Assembly (NCBI GenBank): GCA_016715105.1
Contig: JADKBO010000026.1
Span: 1-64,000 of the forward strand
Source: Saprospiraceae bacterium
Lineage (GTDB): Bacteria; Bacteroidota; Bacteroidia; Chitinophagales; Saprospiraceae
Length of the DNA stretch: 64,000 nucleotides
Direction: 5' to 3'
The stretch's first letter is position 1; every line of letters starts with the position of its first letter. A model generated the notes under the pieces. It was not told the origin of the DNA, did no database searches, and worked only from the letters and a program-made list of their open reading frames with translations. Made by a program: the position numbers and the translations under genes. Positions 25,627-35,785 of this stretch are shown here, in pieces.

Positions 25627-26279
25627 AACAACCATTCTTCAAAAGGCTTTTGAGTTATTTCTCTGATCAACTCATTGAACATACCAACTCAGAATACAAT
25701 GAAGATTTGTATTTACTTTTGGTGAAAGGTAGATATCAATTGGTCACTAATAAAGTGATTTATTCTTTTGAAGACAAGTATGACAATTTTTACGATGCCT
25801 TCAAAAAGATAGACCTTTCAGATAAACAAACTTGCCTGATTCTTGGCTTTGGTTTGGGATCAATACCAGTGATGCTGGAGAAAAAATTCAACCAAAAAAT
25901 AAGTTATACCGGCATAGAAATCGATGAAGAAATCATTTACCTAGCCAGCGAATACGTACTGGATGAACTAAAATCTCCAATAGAATTGATCAGGGCTGAT
26001 GCAGAAACTTTCGTAGAAATCAACGAAGACTTGTATGATCTGATCTGCGTTGACCTATTTATTGATGATGATATCCCCGAGCAATTTCTGCAAAGCGACT
26101 TTCTAGAAACCTGTAAAGCAACCCTTTCTGAAAAAGGCCTTTTGATTTTCAACACCTTGTATTTCACCAACAAAGACCGCAAATACAGCACCCTATTTTT
26201 TGAAAACACATTCAAAAAAACTTTCCCTAATGCTAAAGCGCACCATTGTGGCAATAACCTGATGTTATTCTCTTCTTGA
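25623..26279 (+). CDS. Spermidine-synthase-like SAM methyltransferase fold protein
   Basis: 218 aa. A Rossmann-type SAM or dcSAM-binding domain: CLILGFGLGSIPVMLE (glycine-rich motif I), TGIEIDEEIIYLAS (motif II acidic) and DLICVDLFIDDDIPE (motif IV). It resembles spermidine-synthase-like proteins (fused-protein C-terminal type), but the substrate cannot be told. It overlaps the GlmU-like gene, and a heptamer array starts 4 bp after its stop. Confidence 0.7.
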   Translation: MKQPFFKRLLSYFSDQLIEHTNSEYNEDLYLLLVKGRYQLVTNKVIYSFEDKYDNFYDAFKKIDLSDKQTCLILGFGLGSIPVMLEKKFNQKISYTGIEIDEEIIYLASEYVLDELKSPIELIRADAETFVEINEDLYDLICVDLFIDDDIPEQFLQSDFLETCKATLSEKGLLIFNTLYFTNKDRKYSTLFFENTFKKTFPNAKAHHCGNNLMLFSS

Positions 26280-26283
26280 GTGA

Positions 26284-27120
26284 TCAGCGATCAGTGGTTA
26301 GTTTTCAGTGATCAGATTTCAGTTTTCAGTTTTCAGCTAAAAATAATGAATTCGTGGGTACCCGAGGCAAGTTTCCAGTTGTATTTGGAGTGTTACAAAT
26401 CTTGCTCTTCCATGCGTTAAATAGGTCGTACCTACGGCACGATGTATGATTTCCTTTTTTTGAGGTACCAAGAGATTGTCCCTACCGGGACATTACTTTA
26501 TTGTTATAAAATTTGTGATTACTGACTTTTTTGTTATAAACTTTGTGATTACTGAGAAAACCGAGACCAATTCGTGAATTAATGGCCATCAGCAGGTACC
26601 AGTCCATGATCAGATTTAACAACAATAAACGAAGTCTGCATTAAAAAATTCGTGAATTCGTGGCAACCAGTCAGTGGTCAGCTTTCAGCTTTCAGCTAAA
26701 AAATTTGTGAATTAGTGAGTACCAGAGGTTAGTTTCCAGTTGTATTTGGAGTATTACAAATCTGGCTCTTCCACGCGTTAAATAGGTCGTACCTACGGCA
26801 CGATATATGATTTCTTTTTTTGTTGTACCAATATATTGTCCCTAAAGGGACATGGCTTTGTTATATTTGATTACAGGGCGAAAACCGAGCCAATTCGTGA
26901 ATTAATGGCCATCAGCAGGTACCAGTCCATGATCAGATTTAACAATACAAGTCTGTTAAAAATTAGCAAGTGGCCGTCATGGTGCTTCAGCTTTCAGCTA
27001 AAAATTTGTGAAATTGAACAGGCAAGGAAGTTTTCAGTTGTATTTGGGTTTACAAATCCTTCCACGCTTAAATAGGTCTACCCCAGATTTCCTTTTTTGA
27101 GCAATTCAGATTGTCCTATC
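26284..27120. repeat. Three decaying tandem copies of a complex repeat
   Basis: Copy A (26284-26670), copy B (26671-26986) and copy C (26987-about 27120). Each begins with TCAGnnn heptamers (eight, four and two units), then shares CAGTTGTATTTGG, the CGTTAAATAGGTCG stretch with GTACCTACGGCAC, and a GTCCCTAnnGGGAC hairpin. Copies get shorter through many small deletions (about 387, 316 and 134 bp); C has lost most palindromes. Confidence 0.8.
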
Positions 27121-27335
27121 AGATGAACGAAATAGGGCGGAACGCATTCCGCCCTCATTCTGTAAGACGCAAGGCTTGCGATCTCTGCTAAATTTAAATA
27201 ATTTGCATCGGCCACCATCTCTCTTCATTCAGCATATCTTTTAAAAACTAAACAGTCAACTTTATGAACTTTCACTTGTCAGACGGCGTTCGGTTCTGCA
27301 ATTCAGCAGTTTTGCATTTCAGCAATTTACGCAGC
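27121..27335. repeat. Palindromic repeats before the DUF2911 gene
   Basis: Perfect AGGGCGGAA-CGCA-TTCCGCCCT hairpin (27134-27155) and CGCAAG-G-CTTGCG (27168-27180), both REP-like. The rest of the stretch has no gene. Together with the triplicated repeat this makes 26280-27335 non-coding. Confidence 0.7.
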
Positions 27336-28175
27336 CTATTTACAAGAAGCCAAAACCCCCTCTAAATTTTTGACATACGCTCCATCACTCGCCTTTTTTG
27401 CCATTTCCAGACCTGCCATCGCATCGCTTTTCGCAACATCACACTTACCGATTTTTGCAGCAATTTTGCCTCTTAAGAAATAAGTCCAATATTGCTTATC
27501 AGCATTTACAACTTTATCAGCCCACTCATAAGCTTTATTCAATTCGTGATTGTTGGCAAAATAATACTCAGCTGCGCCAAAATAAGTGTCCATACTTACA
27601 TCAGCTGCCTTTGTTTTTGTGGCAATTTCGGCCATGATGGTTTCATGAGGATTTTGACTGATTTCAAACATCACCATTTGATTTTCCCAACTGATAAAAA
27701 CATTTGCCGAAGTTTCCTTAAACTTGGTAAAACCCATAGTAAAATGTTCTTCTTTTTCTTTTAGTTTTTTCACTGGTACTGTGAATCTTAAAAAATCTTC
27801 ACTTTCGGTGTAAGCATATGCACCCCATTGACCCGCATTTTTTGACAAAATAATAGTCCATTGTTTTTCTGTAGGAATAGATAAAATGCCATATGTTCCT
27901 GCTGGTACTTTCTTTCCAGCAATCATCACCTCGTGAGATACAATCAAATTCGGTACTTTATTTGCTCCGGTTCTCCATACTTTTCCAGTAGGAATATAAT
28001 CAGAACCAAACATTTTTCTACCTTTCAAAGAAGGTCTGCTGTATTCAATGGTCACTTTAGCCAAACCTACTTCATGAGTAACTGTCGAAGCCGGACTAGC
28101 AGCTGGTGTACTGATTTGTGCATGGACACCAATGGTCATGCAAATAGCAAAAACAATAAATAATATATTCTTCAT
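27336..28175 (-). CDS. DUF2911 family secreted protein
   Basis: 279 aa. Signal peptide about 1-19 (ending IGVHAQ). The DUF2911 domain follows (about 22-175): ASTVTHEVGLAKVTIEYSRP, GRKMFGSDYIPTGKVWRTGA, VPAGTYGILSIPTE, WGAYAYTESEDFLRF. A C-terminal TPR-like part follows (YYFANNHELNKAYEWADKVV). Function unknown in the family; common in Bacteroidota. A -7 box TATCTTTG lies just upstream on the minus strand (28197-28190). Confidence 0.85.
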   Translation of the reverse strand: MKNILFIVFAICMTIGVHAQISTPAASPASTVTHEVGLAKVTIEYSRPSLKGRKMFGSDYIPTGKVWRTGANKVPNLIVSHEVMIAGKKVPAGTYGILSIPTEKQWTIILSKNAGQWGAYAYTESEDFLRFTVPVKKLKEKEEHFTMGFTKFKETSANVFISWENQMVMFEISQNPHETIMAEIATKTKAADVSMDTYFGAAEYYFANNHELNKAYEWADKVVNADKQYWTYFLRGKIAAKIGKCDVAKSDAMAGLEMAKKASDGAYVKNLEGVLASCK

Positions 28176-28580
28176 TTTAATTCTTTTCGCAAAGATATGT
28201 TTATTTCAATTCTGGGGAATTTACTTTGAAAATATTATTCAAAACGCAGTCTGGTTAGATCTCAAAATGACAAATTCTCTTATTGTCACCTACGTGCCTT
28301 TACTGCACAAATTGACAATTACCAAACTCCATTTTATCTATGCTATTGGGCTAAATCATATTTTCATTCTGCTTCGTTTCAACTTAATTTTGATAAATGA
28401 ACAAATTAAAAGTAAAAAACTTTCTTTAATCGAAAATTCCCGTAGAAATCTCTCAAAAAGTTAAAATTTGGTTTTTTAAATATTGCATCTGTATATTATC
28501 AAGATGAATATTGACAGCAGCAATTGACTTAAAATTGCTATGATTTTTTTTATTTAATGTTTATAGAACTTGAATAGTAT
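28176..28580. other. Divergent intergenic region
   Basis: AT-rich. It contains the DUF2911 -7 box. An ORF across 28132-28464 is out of keeping with coding composition and overlaps the DUF2911 start, so I see no gene here. Confidence 0.5.
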
Positions 28581-30341
28581 ATGGAATTATACATAACAAT
28601 TGCCATTATTTGTATTGGGGTTTTTCTGTTCATAAAAGACTACTTCAGCATTGATACAACTTCAATCCTGATTATGGCTTTGTTTATTGTTACAGGAGTA
28701 CTAAATCCAGAAGAAGGTTTTTCTGGATTTAACCACCCGGCAACCATAACTTTGGGATGTATGTTCGTGGTAAGCGGGGCGGTTTTTAAGTCAGGTCTCA
28801 TTGATGGTTTGAGCTCATTCATTGTAAAAATTGCAAAAATACATTACGTAGTTGCATTAATTGTTTTCTGTTTGATTTCTGCTTCATTATCTGCATTTAT
28901 AAATGATTCTGCCGTAGTTGCTATATTGATTCCATTGGCATTATCTGTCTGTAGAGATGCCAAAATTGCCCCTTCCAAATTGTTGATTCCTATATCTTTT
29001 GCTGCTCTTTTTGGTGGCACATGTACGCTTATTGGTACTTCAACAAACATCCTCGTCAGCAGCATCACAGAAAAAAGTGGGTTAGAACCTTTTGGAATGT
29101 TTGAATTTTCACTACCTGCTTTGTGTTTAATGGCCATAGGTTTTTTATACTTATTCTTCATTGCACCATTTTTGCTTCCAATCAGAAATAATGATACAGA
29201 AAAGGAAATCACTTTGGAATTATATACTGCTGAAGTAGTTTTGAGCAAAGGAAATAAGGACATCAATAAAACAATTTTTAAGTCAGCGATTTTTCAAACT
29301 TATGCCGCAAATATTGTATCAATAATTAGAAATGGAAGTCCTATTTCTATCTATAATCGTGAAACTGTCCTTGAAGAAAATGATATTTTGAAATGTGTCA
29401 TCAGCCCAGAAAAACTGAGCGAATTGAAAGCAAATACATCATACACTTTATCCGGCGACAAACAAGTAGAACATTCAAGCGGACATGTAAAAAAACTTTA
29501 TGAAACACTTATCCCTCTTGGTTCAGCACTAGTCGGTAATAATCTCAAAAAATCCAATTTTAGAAACATTTACAATTGTTCTGTTTTGGCAATCAGACAC
29601 AGAAATGAATTGGTTCGCCAAAATATTTCAGAAATTTACCTGAGAGCAGGTGACCTATTGATAATATATGGTACCGAAGACGAAATCGCAGAATTGGTAA
29701 ATCAAAAATTATTGATTGTATTGTCTGAGTACAAAGAGAAAAAAGTAGATTATAAAAAGGCTTTACCTGCATTGTTAATTGCAATAGGTGTGGTAAGTGC
29801 TGCTGCCTTTGAATTAACTTCAATACTTATGAGTAGTATGATTGGTTGTTTGGTATTGGTAACTACTTCCATTGTTAAACCAAAGGAAGCCTATGAATCC
29901 ATTGAATGGAAAGTCATTTTCATGTTAGCAGGTGTGCTCTCTATGGGAACAGCATTAGAAAAAACAGGAGGAGCAAAATTAATTTCATCCTTTGCTTTCA
30001 ATAATCTTGGAGACTATGACCCCCGTATCACCTTGAGTTTAATTTTTTTAATTACTTTCGTTTCGACCAACATTTTATCCAGTAAAGCCACCGCAGCGTT
30101 AATGGTTCCAATAGTATTAAGCCTTTCGACAGCTATGCAAATAAGTGAAAAACCATTTTTAATAGCTGTTATGTTTGCTTGTTCACTTACCTTTATGACA
30201 CCTGTAAGTTATCCAACCAACACGATGGTGTATTCCCCTGGAAATTATAAATTCAATGATTTCTTAAAAGTTGGAACACCTCTAAATATTATTATATGGA
30301 TTGCAGCTTCCCTGATCATTCCTTATTTCTTTCCATTTTAA
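28581..30341 (+). CDS. SLC13/DASS-type permease with two TrkA-C domains
   Basis: 586 aa. About 10-12 membrane helices in two halves. The first half has the ion/substrate motif GTSTNILVSS and FINDSAVVAILIPLALS; the second half has SSKATAALMVPIVLS and TPVSYPTNTMVY. Two cytoplasmic RCK_C/TrkA-C ligand-binding domains sit between them (about 205-290 and 305-390, AGDLLIIYGTEDEIAEL). It probably moves a divalent anion such as sulfate or a dicarboxylate with Na+; the substrate is not readable. Followed after 12 bp by the DUF202 gene. Confidence 0.85.
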   Translation: MELYITIAIICIGVFLFIKDYFSIDTTSILIMALFIVTGVLNPEEGFSGFNHPATITLGCMFVVSGAVFKSGLIDGLSSFIVKIAKIHYVVALIVFCLISASLSAFINDSAVVAILIPLALSVCRDAKIAPSKLLIPISFAALFGGTCTLIGTSTNILVSSITEKSGLEPFGMFEFSLPALCLMAIGFLYLFFIAPFLLPIRNNDTEKEITLELYTAEVVLSKGNKDINKTIFKSAIFQTYAANIVSIIRNGSPISIYNRETVLEENDILKCVISPEKLSELKANTSYTLSGDKQVEHSSGHVKKLYETLIPLGSALVGNNLKKSNFRNIYNCSVLAIRHRNELVRQNISEIYLRAGDLLIIYGTEDEIAELVNQKLLIVLSEYKEKKVDYKKALPALLIAIGVVSAAAFELTSILMSSMIGCLVLVTTSIVKPKEAYESIEWKVIFMLAGVLSMGTALEKTGGAKLISSFAFNNLGDYDPRITLSLIFLITFVSTNILSSKATAALMVPIVLSLSTAMQISEKPFLIAVMFACSLTFMTPVSYPTNTMVYSPGNYKFNDFLKVGTPLNIIIWIAASLIIPYFFPF

Positions 30342-30353
30342 TAAAAAAATGTA

Positions 30354-30686
30354 ATGATGAATTTAAGAAGTATTTTTAATTTTTCGAGTAAGTTTCAGAA
30401 TCAAGATGAAATAATTCTCCGAGATTATCTGGCATTGGAGAGGACCAAATTGGCAAATGAGAGGACTCTTTTATCATACATCAGGTCTTCTTTGTATTTA
30501 CTACTGGGAGGAATAGCAATTATACAATTAAATGGATTTGAAAGTATTAAATTTTTGGGCTACCTGTCTCTGGGTCTTACGATAATCTTGGTCATTATTG
30601 GGGTTTATAGATTTCGGAAATTAAATAAACAGCTAAGAATCTATTATTTACAGATAGAATCAATGATTGAAAAAAATAAAAGTTGA
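30354..30686 (+). CDS. DUF202 family small membrane protein
   Basis: 110 aa. The family signature LALERTKLANERTLLSYIRS (about residues 27-46) is followed by two membrane helices (about 47-65 and 69-90). Likely cytoplasmic-membrane protein of unknown role. It is 12 bp after the SLC13 gene, so it is probably co-transcribed. Confidence 0.85.
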   Translation: MMNLRSIFNFSSKFQNQDEIILRDYLALERTKLANERTLLSYIRSSLYLLLGGIAIIQLNGFESIKFLGYLSLGLTIILVIIGVYRFRKLNKQLRIYYLQIESMIEKNKS

Positions 30687-30883
30687 ATTTCACTTCATAA
30701 CAAATGGAATTGAAAAGATTTCCTGATTTTAATGAATTTTACACTTGTGACTTGACAAAAAACTTTACATACCATTTTCAATTTTAGGATAGTTTCTATT
30801 ACAAAAGGCACACCCAACTAAATCATCTGATTAATTCAATAAACTTTGCAACTTCTTCCTGTTTAAACAAGCGATGAATATCC

Positions 30884-30891
30884 TATCTTTG
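30884..30891 (+). promoter_or_regulatory. -7 promoter box for surE
   Basis: TATCTTTG fits TAnnTTTG, 23 bp before the surE start. A GTTTA at about 30861 could serve as the -33 element. Confidence 0.5.
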
Positions 30892-30914
30892 GCATTCAAA
30901 ATAATAATAAACGT

Positions 30915-31709
30915 ATGCAGAGACCATTGATTTTGGTTACCAATGATGATGGTATAGTAGCACCAGGAATCAAAGCTTTGATTGAAGTGGCTAGCCAACA
31001 TGGCGAAGTAGTCGTAGTGGCTCCAGATCAACCTCAGTCAGGAAAAGGACACGCAATTACCCTCAACAACCCTTTGAGACTCAGAAAAGTGGACCTATTT
31101 GATGACATCATTGCTTATGAATGCACAGGCACTCCAGTAGACTGTGTCAAATTGGCCAAAAATGTGTTGTTTAAAGATCGCACCATTGCCTTGTGTGTGA
31201 GTGGCATCAATCATGGTTCCAATGCATCAATCAACATCATCTATTCTGGCACTATGTCTGCAGCCATGGAATCAAGTTTGGAAGGGATCGATTCCATTGG
31301 TTTCTCTCTTCTTGACTTTTCTTTTGATGCGGACTTTACTGGTGCCAAACATTATGCAGACATCATCATCAAACAGGTACTTGAAAAAGGACTCCAAAGT
31401 TGTAACTTACTTAATGTCAATATTCCAAATGTTCCACTAGAGGAAATAAAAGGCATCAAAGTATGTAAACAAGCCGAGGGCGTTTGGGTAGAAGAGTTTC
31501 GTGAAGCTAAAGATCCAAGAGATCAAACCTATTATTGGCTCACTGGTGAGTTTGTCAACCTTGATAAAGATGTAAATACGGATATTGGTTGGTTGGAACA
31601 AAACTATGTTTCAGTTGTACCTTCTGGCCACGATCTCACCAGACATCAAGCATTAGCCCCTATGTCTTATTTAAATATCGAACAATCAAATATGGTATCT
31701 CATGGATAA
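30915..31709 (+). CDS. surE: 5'-nucleotidase SurE
   Basis: 264 aa. It dephosphorylates nucleoside 5'-monophosphates in survival/stationary-phase metabolism. Metal-binding N-terminus LVTNDDGIVAPGI (Asp11, Asp12), the APDQPQSGKGHAITL loop and GTPVDCVKLA, then VSGINHGSNAS (the conserved Asn). Full family length. It overlaps the next gene by 8 bp, forming the surE - small membrane protein - lpxB group seen in Bacteroidota. Confidence 0.95.
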   Translation: MQRPLILVTNDDGIVAPGIKALIEVASQHGEVVVVAPDQPQSGKGHAITLNNPLRLRKVDLFDDIIAYECTGTPVDCVKLAKNVLFKDRTIALCVSGINHGSNASINIIYSGTMSAAMESSLEGIDSIGFSLLDFSFDADFTGAKHYADIIIKQVLEKGLQSCNLLNVNIPNVPLEEIKGIKVCKQAEGVWVEEFREAKDPRDQTYYWLTGEFVNLDKDVNTDIGWLEQNYVSVVPSGHDLTRHQALAPMSYLNIEQSNMVSHG

Positions 31710-32001
31710 GGATTCCAAATTATTTGGTTTTGTCATCGGCTGTATCATTCCTGTATTGGCATACATTGCCATCGATCAAATTTTTGAAATGTTGAGCTCA
31801 GTAGGTATCATGGCCAATGTTTCTGGTGAGGGCATCAGCCGACGATTGCGTACGGTAGGGCTACTAGCAATTTGTACCAATTTACTGGCTTTCAATTGGG
31901 CAAAAAATAATCGTTATGACGCTACCATGCAGGGCATTGTTTTTCCTACGATCATCTATGTGGTGGCATGGATTTATACCTACTACAATGTTTTATTCTG
32001 A
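31702..32001 (+). CDS. Small membrane protein between surE and lpxB
   Basis: 99 aa. Three hydrophobic helices (about 8-26, 47-64 and 73-95: GFVIGCIIPVLAYIAI, VGLLAICTNLLAFN, GIVFPTIIYVVAWIY). Function unknown. Conserved placement between surE and lpxB suggests an envelope role, inferred only from context. The start overlaps the surE end by 8 bp. Confidence 0.75.
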   Translation: MDKDSKLFGFVIGCIIPVLAYIAIDQIFEMLSSVGIMANVSGEGISRRLRTVGLLAICTNLLAFNWAKNNRYDATMQGIVFPTIIYVVAWIYTYYNVLF

Positions 32002-32047
32002 TGTGGTATAGAGCTCTACATATATTGGAAATTGAAAAATATGCATT

Positions 32048-33160
32048 TTGAAGTATTTTCTCATTGCCGGTGAGGCGTCTGGTGACAACCATGGTGCCAG
32101 ATTGATCGAGTCCGTCAAAACATTAGATCAGGATGCACAATTTGAGTTTTGGGGTGGTGATAAAATGGCTCAAGCTTCAGGAAAAAATCCAAATAAACAC
32201 ATCCGCAATTTGGCATTTATGGGATTTGTGGAAGTCATCAGAAATTTACCAGCCATCTTATCCAATTTCAAAAAAATAAAAACAGAAATTATAAAGTTTG
32301 CACCAGATAGAATCATTTACATTGATTATCCTGGCTTCAATCTGAGACTAGTCAAGTGGGCAAAAAAACTAGGATTTCACAATACCTACTACATATCGCC
32401 TACTGTCTGGGCCTGGAAGCCAGAAAGAAAAGAGTTGATCAGAAACTTTGTCGATCAAATGTTGGTTATTCTACCTTTTGAAAAAAATTGGTATAAACAA
32501 CACCAGATTGAAGTGACTTATGTCGGCAATCCAGTGGTCGAACAAGTCAAAGATTTTAAACCAGACATCCATTTTAAGTCAAAACATCATTTGGGCAATC
32601 ACGTTTTAGCCCTTCTGCCAGGAAGTCGAAAACAAGAAATTCAATCCATTTTGCCTGTGATGATCGAAGCTTCCATGGGCATGGACAAAACTTACGACTT
32701 AGTCATCGCAAAACCAGATTTTTTAGATTTGGATGTTTATGCTCAAGTACTTAATCAATATCCCAACCACCGCATCACACTGATTGAAAACGACTTTTAC
32801 AACATCTTGTCAGTTGCTGACGGAGCAATGGTGGCATCTGGAACTGCAACATTAGAAACTGCACTTTTTAATGTGCCCCAAGTGGTTTGTTACAAAACCA
32901 GCCGACTCAATTATTTCATAGCTAAAATGCTGGTTTCCCTCAAATTCATTTCCTTGGTCAATTTGATTTGTGAGTCAGAAGTAGTTGTAGAATTGATACA
33001 AAATGACCTTACGAAAGAAAAGCTAACCAAAGCATTGATGGACATTTTGGAAATGAAAAATGAAGAACAAATAAAGTTATACTCAAAATTGCACGAGTTG
33101 CTAGATGTGGAGCAATCACCCTCAAAAACGGCAGCGCTTTTGATCGTAAACCCGAAATGA
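32048..33160 (+). CDS. lpxB: Lipid-A-disaccharide synthase
   Basis: 370 aa. It joins UDP-2,3-diacylglucosamine and lipid X to make the lipid A disaccharide at the inner membrane. N-terminal MKYFLIAGEASGDNHG, central IDYPGFNLRLVKWAKKLG and PTVWAWKPERKELI, C-terminal LLPGSRKQEI and VASGTATLETALFNVPQV are all typical of LpxB. Translation starts at a TTG (32048). A terminator follows at 33196. Together with the small membrane gene it forms the envelope operon. Confidence 0.95.
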   Translation: MKYFLIAGEASGDNHGARLIESVKTLDQDAQFEFWGGDKMAQASGKNPNKHIRNLAFMGFVEVIRNLPAILSNFKKIKTEIIKFAPDRIIYIDYPGFNLRLVKWAKKLGFHNTYYISPTVWAWKPERKELIRNFVDQMLVILPFEKNWYKQHQIEVTYVGNPVVEQVKDFKPDIHFKSKHHLGNHVLALLPGSRKQEIQSILPVMIEASMGMDKTYDLVIAKPDFLDLDVYAQVLNQYPNHRITLIENDFYNILSVADGAMVASGTATLETALFNVPQVVCYKTSRLNYFIAKMLVSLKFISLVNLICESEVVVELIQNDLTKEKLTKALMDILEMKNEEQIKLYSKLHELLDVEQSPSKTAALLIVNPK

Positions 33161-33195
33161 ATTGAGGACTTTATGGATAACCAAGCCGTGAGCTT

Positions 33196-33217
33196 GTCCT
33201 ATAATGTAGGACTTTTT
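33196..33217 (+). terminator. Rho-independent terminator after lpxB
   Basis: GTCCTA (33196-33201) pairs with TAGGAC (33207-33212) around a 5-nt loop, followed by five T. A short but clean stem 36 bp after the lpxB stop. Confidence 0.7.
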
Positions 33218-33348
33218 GGCAATGTAGTGATTGATTATATGACAATAGGTCACAATAATCGTTATGGTATGTAAATTGAGACACAAGTTTCACAATGCAA
33301 ATTCTTTTCAAACACCAATAACTGTTTGAAAAATAAAAATATGACTGA

Positions 33349-35763
33349 ATGTTTGATGGAAATATAATGAGTGGAGGCGGAAGAGACGATCAAGGTGACT
33401 TTTTACCAATGTTCTCACTAGACGAGGAATACAACGACCCCAATGAATTATTTGATGATCTCTTGCCATTGCTGGCTTTAAAGAATAATGTACTTTTCCC
33501 AGGTGTGGTCATTCCAATTACCGTAGGAAGAGACAAGTCAATCAAGGCTTTGAAAGTAGCAGAAAAATCAGGCAAAAATTTGGTGGTTGTCAGTCAGAAA
33601 GATCAAACCAAAGAAGACCCCGAAATCACTGATTTATTTGATGTCGCTGTTGTGGCCAGAGTGGTAAAAGTTTTGAAAATGCCCGACGGTGGTACAACTG
33701 CCATCTTGCAAGGTAGAAAAAAAGTAAGGCTAGAACAGTTCGTAAGGGAGGAACCTTATTTCGAGGTAAAGTATAGTTTGCTCACAGAATCTGTCGGTGA
33801 AGAAGCAGTTAATTTTGAAGCCCTGATTTCAACCATCAGAGATACTGCCAAAAAAATCATCGAACTGTCTCCCAATATTCCTAGTGAAGCGGTGATGATG
33901 TTGCAAAATATAAAATCACCTTCCTTTTTACTCAATTTCATTGCTTCCAATACCAGCGCCAAAAGCCACATCAAACAAGAGCTTTTGGAAAATGATACAC
34001 TATCGGAGAAAGCCAACAGAATATTGGAATTACTCAATGGTGAGTTGCGTATGCTTGAAATCAAAGATCAAATTGAGAATAAAGTTCGTGGTGATATAGA
34101 AAAGCAACAACGCGATTACTTCCTCAATCAGCAACTTCGTACCATTCAAGAAGAATTGGGTGGCAACCCTCAGGAAATGGAACTTTTGGAATTGGAAAGA
34201 AGAGCCAAAACCAAAGAATGGCCAGAAATAGCCAAAAAACAATTCTTCAAAGAATTAACCAAAGCCAAAAGAGTCAACCCGCAAATTGCTGAATATTCGG
34301 TCATGTTGACCTACTTGGAATTCATGCTCGACTTACCTTGGAGTAAAACAACTGACGACAATTTCAATTTACATAATGTCAAGAAAGTTTTGGATGAAGA
34401 CCATTACGGATTGGAGGATGTGAAGGAAAGAATTTTGGAACACCTTGCTGTTTTAAAACTCAAAGGTGACCTCAAGGCTCCCATTTTATGTCTAGTTGGT
34501 CCTCCGGGTGTGGGAAAGACGAGTTTGGGTAAATCAATTGCGAAGGCGCTCAACAGAGAATTTATCAGAATGTCTTTGGGTGGTTTACACGACGAAAGTG
34601 AAATCAGAGGGCATCGTAAAACCTATATAGGTGCTATGCCTGGCAGGATATTGAAGTCTATGGAGAAAGCTGGATCATCAAACCCTGTTTTCATATTGGA
34701 CGAAATCGACAAATTGGGCCGGGATCATAGAGGAGACCCATCATCTGCTTTGCTGGAAGTCCTCGACCCAGAACAAAACAGCACTTTTTATGACAATTAT
34801 TTGGAAGTGGAATATGACCTCTCCAGGGTTTTGTTCATCGCAACGGCAAATTCGCTGAGCACTGTACAACCTGCATTGCTAGATAGGATGGAAATCATAG
34901 ATGTGAGTGGCTACAGCACAGAAGAAAAAACACACATTGCGAAGGATTACTTAGTGCCCAAACAGCGCAAAGAGCACGGACTTTTGTCAAAAGATATTAC
35001 ACTTACTCCTGAAGTATTGGAATACGTCATCAACAATTACACCAAGGAATCTGGTGTGAGGAGTTTGGACAGAACCATCGCATCCATCATGAGAAATACG
35101 GCCAAGAAAAAGGCCATGGATGAAAAGTACAAGAAAAAACTTTCTATTGACGACGTGGTGCAAATCCTTGGGGCTGAGAAATTCAAAGACGAGGAATATC
35201 TGGAAGTGAAAAACCCTGGGGTCGCTGTAGGTTTGGCTTGGACAAGAGTAGGTGGTGACATCTTATTTATTGAAGCCAGTATCAGCAAGGGTAAAGGTAA
35301 ACTTACACTTACTGGTAATCTAGGTGATGTGATGAAAGAGTCAGCCAGTACTGCCCTGAGTTTCATCAAAGCAAACGCAGAATCAATGGATATCGATCCT
35401 GTTTCTTTCGAAAACACAGACTTACATATTCACGTGCCAGAAGGCGCCATTCCCAAAGATGGACCAAGCGCAGGAATCACCATGTTGTGTGCCATAGCCT
35501 CGGCTTTCAAGAAAAAACAGATCAAACCTTTTCTAGCCATGACAGGGGAAATTACCTTGAGAGGAAAAGTACTTCCAGTGGGCGGCATCAAAGAAAAAAT
35601 TCTTGCGGCCAAAAGAGCAGGTATCAAAGAAGTGATGCTTTGTTCAGAAAACAAAAAACACATTGACAAAATAAACGGAGATTTCATCAAAGGAATGAAA
35701 TTCTTTTATGTGGACACCATGCAACAAGTTTTAGACCACGCAGTCGGTTTTATGAGGTTTTAA
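33349..35763 (+). CDS. lon: ATP-dependent protease Lon (LonA)
   Basis: 804 aa. Degrades misfolded and regulatory proteins in the cytoplasm. N-terminal substrate domain from LPLLALKNNVLFPGVVIPI. AAA+ module with Walker A GPPGVGKTSLGKS (about residue 385), Walker B FILDEIDKLG and EIRGHRKTYIGAMPG. The protease domain has the Ser in PKDGPSAGITM (about 707) and Lys in LPVGGIKEKILAAKRAG (about 750). Start 33349 gives a short acidic extension (MFDGNIMSGGGRDDQG); the ATG at 33367 is equally possible. Normal family length. Confidence 0.95.
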   Translation: MFDGNIMSGGGRDDQGDFLPMFSLDEEYNDPNELFDDLLPLLALKNNVLFPGVVIPITVGRDKSIKALKVAEKSGKNLVVVSQKDQTKEDPEITDLFDVAVVARVVKVLKMPDGGTTAILQGRKKVRLEQFVREEPYFEVKYSLLTESVGEEAVNFEALISTIRDTAKKIIELSPNIPSEAVMMLQNIKSPSFLLNFIASNTSAKSHIKQELLENDTLSEKANRILELLNGELRMLEIKDQIENKVRGDIEKQQRDYFLNQQLRTIQEELGGNPQEMELLELERRAKTKEWPEIAKKQFFKELTKAKRVNPQIAEYSVMLTYLEFMLDLPWSKTTDDNFNLHNVKKVLDEDHYGLEDVKERILEHLAVLKLKGDLKAPILCLVGPPGVGKTSLGKSIAKALNREFIRMSLGGLHDESEIRGHRKTYIGAMPGRILKSMEKAGSSNPVFILDEIDKLGRDHRGDPSSALLEVLDPEQNSTFYDNYLEVEYDLSRVLFIATANSLSTVQPALLDRMEIIDVSGYSTEEKTHIAKDYLVPKQRKEHGLLSKDITLTPEVLEYVINNYTKESGVRSLDRTIASIMRNTAKKKAMDEKYKKKLSIDDVVQILGAEKFKDEEYLEVKNPGVAVGLAWTRVGGDILFIEASISKGKGKLTLTGNLGDVMKESASTALSFIKANAESMDIDPVSFENTDLHIHVPEGAIPKDGPSAGITMLCAIASAFKKKQIKPFLAMTGEITLRGKVLPVGGIKEKILAAKRAGIKEVMLCSENKKHIDKINGDFIKGMKFFYVDTMQQVLDHAVGFMRF

Positions 35764-35785
35764 TAATTGACAAAATATACTAAAA

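Noticed and set aside
26836..27075. 79-aa ORF within the triplicated repeat
   Set aside because: Overlaps repeat copies B and C; no homologous pattern and the frame is broken in the other copies.
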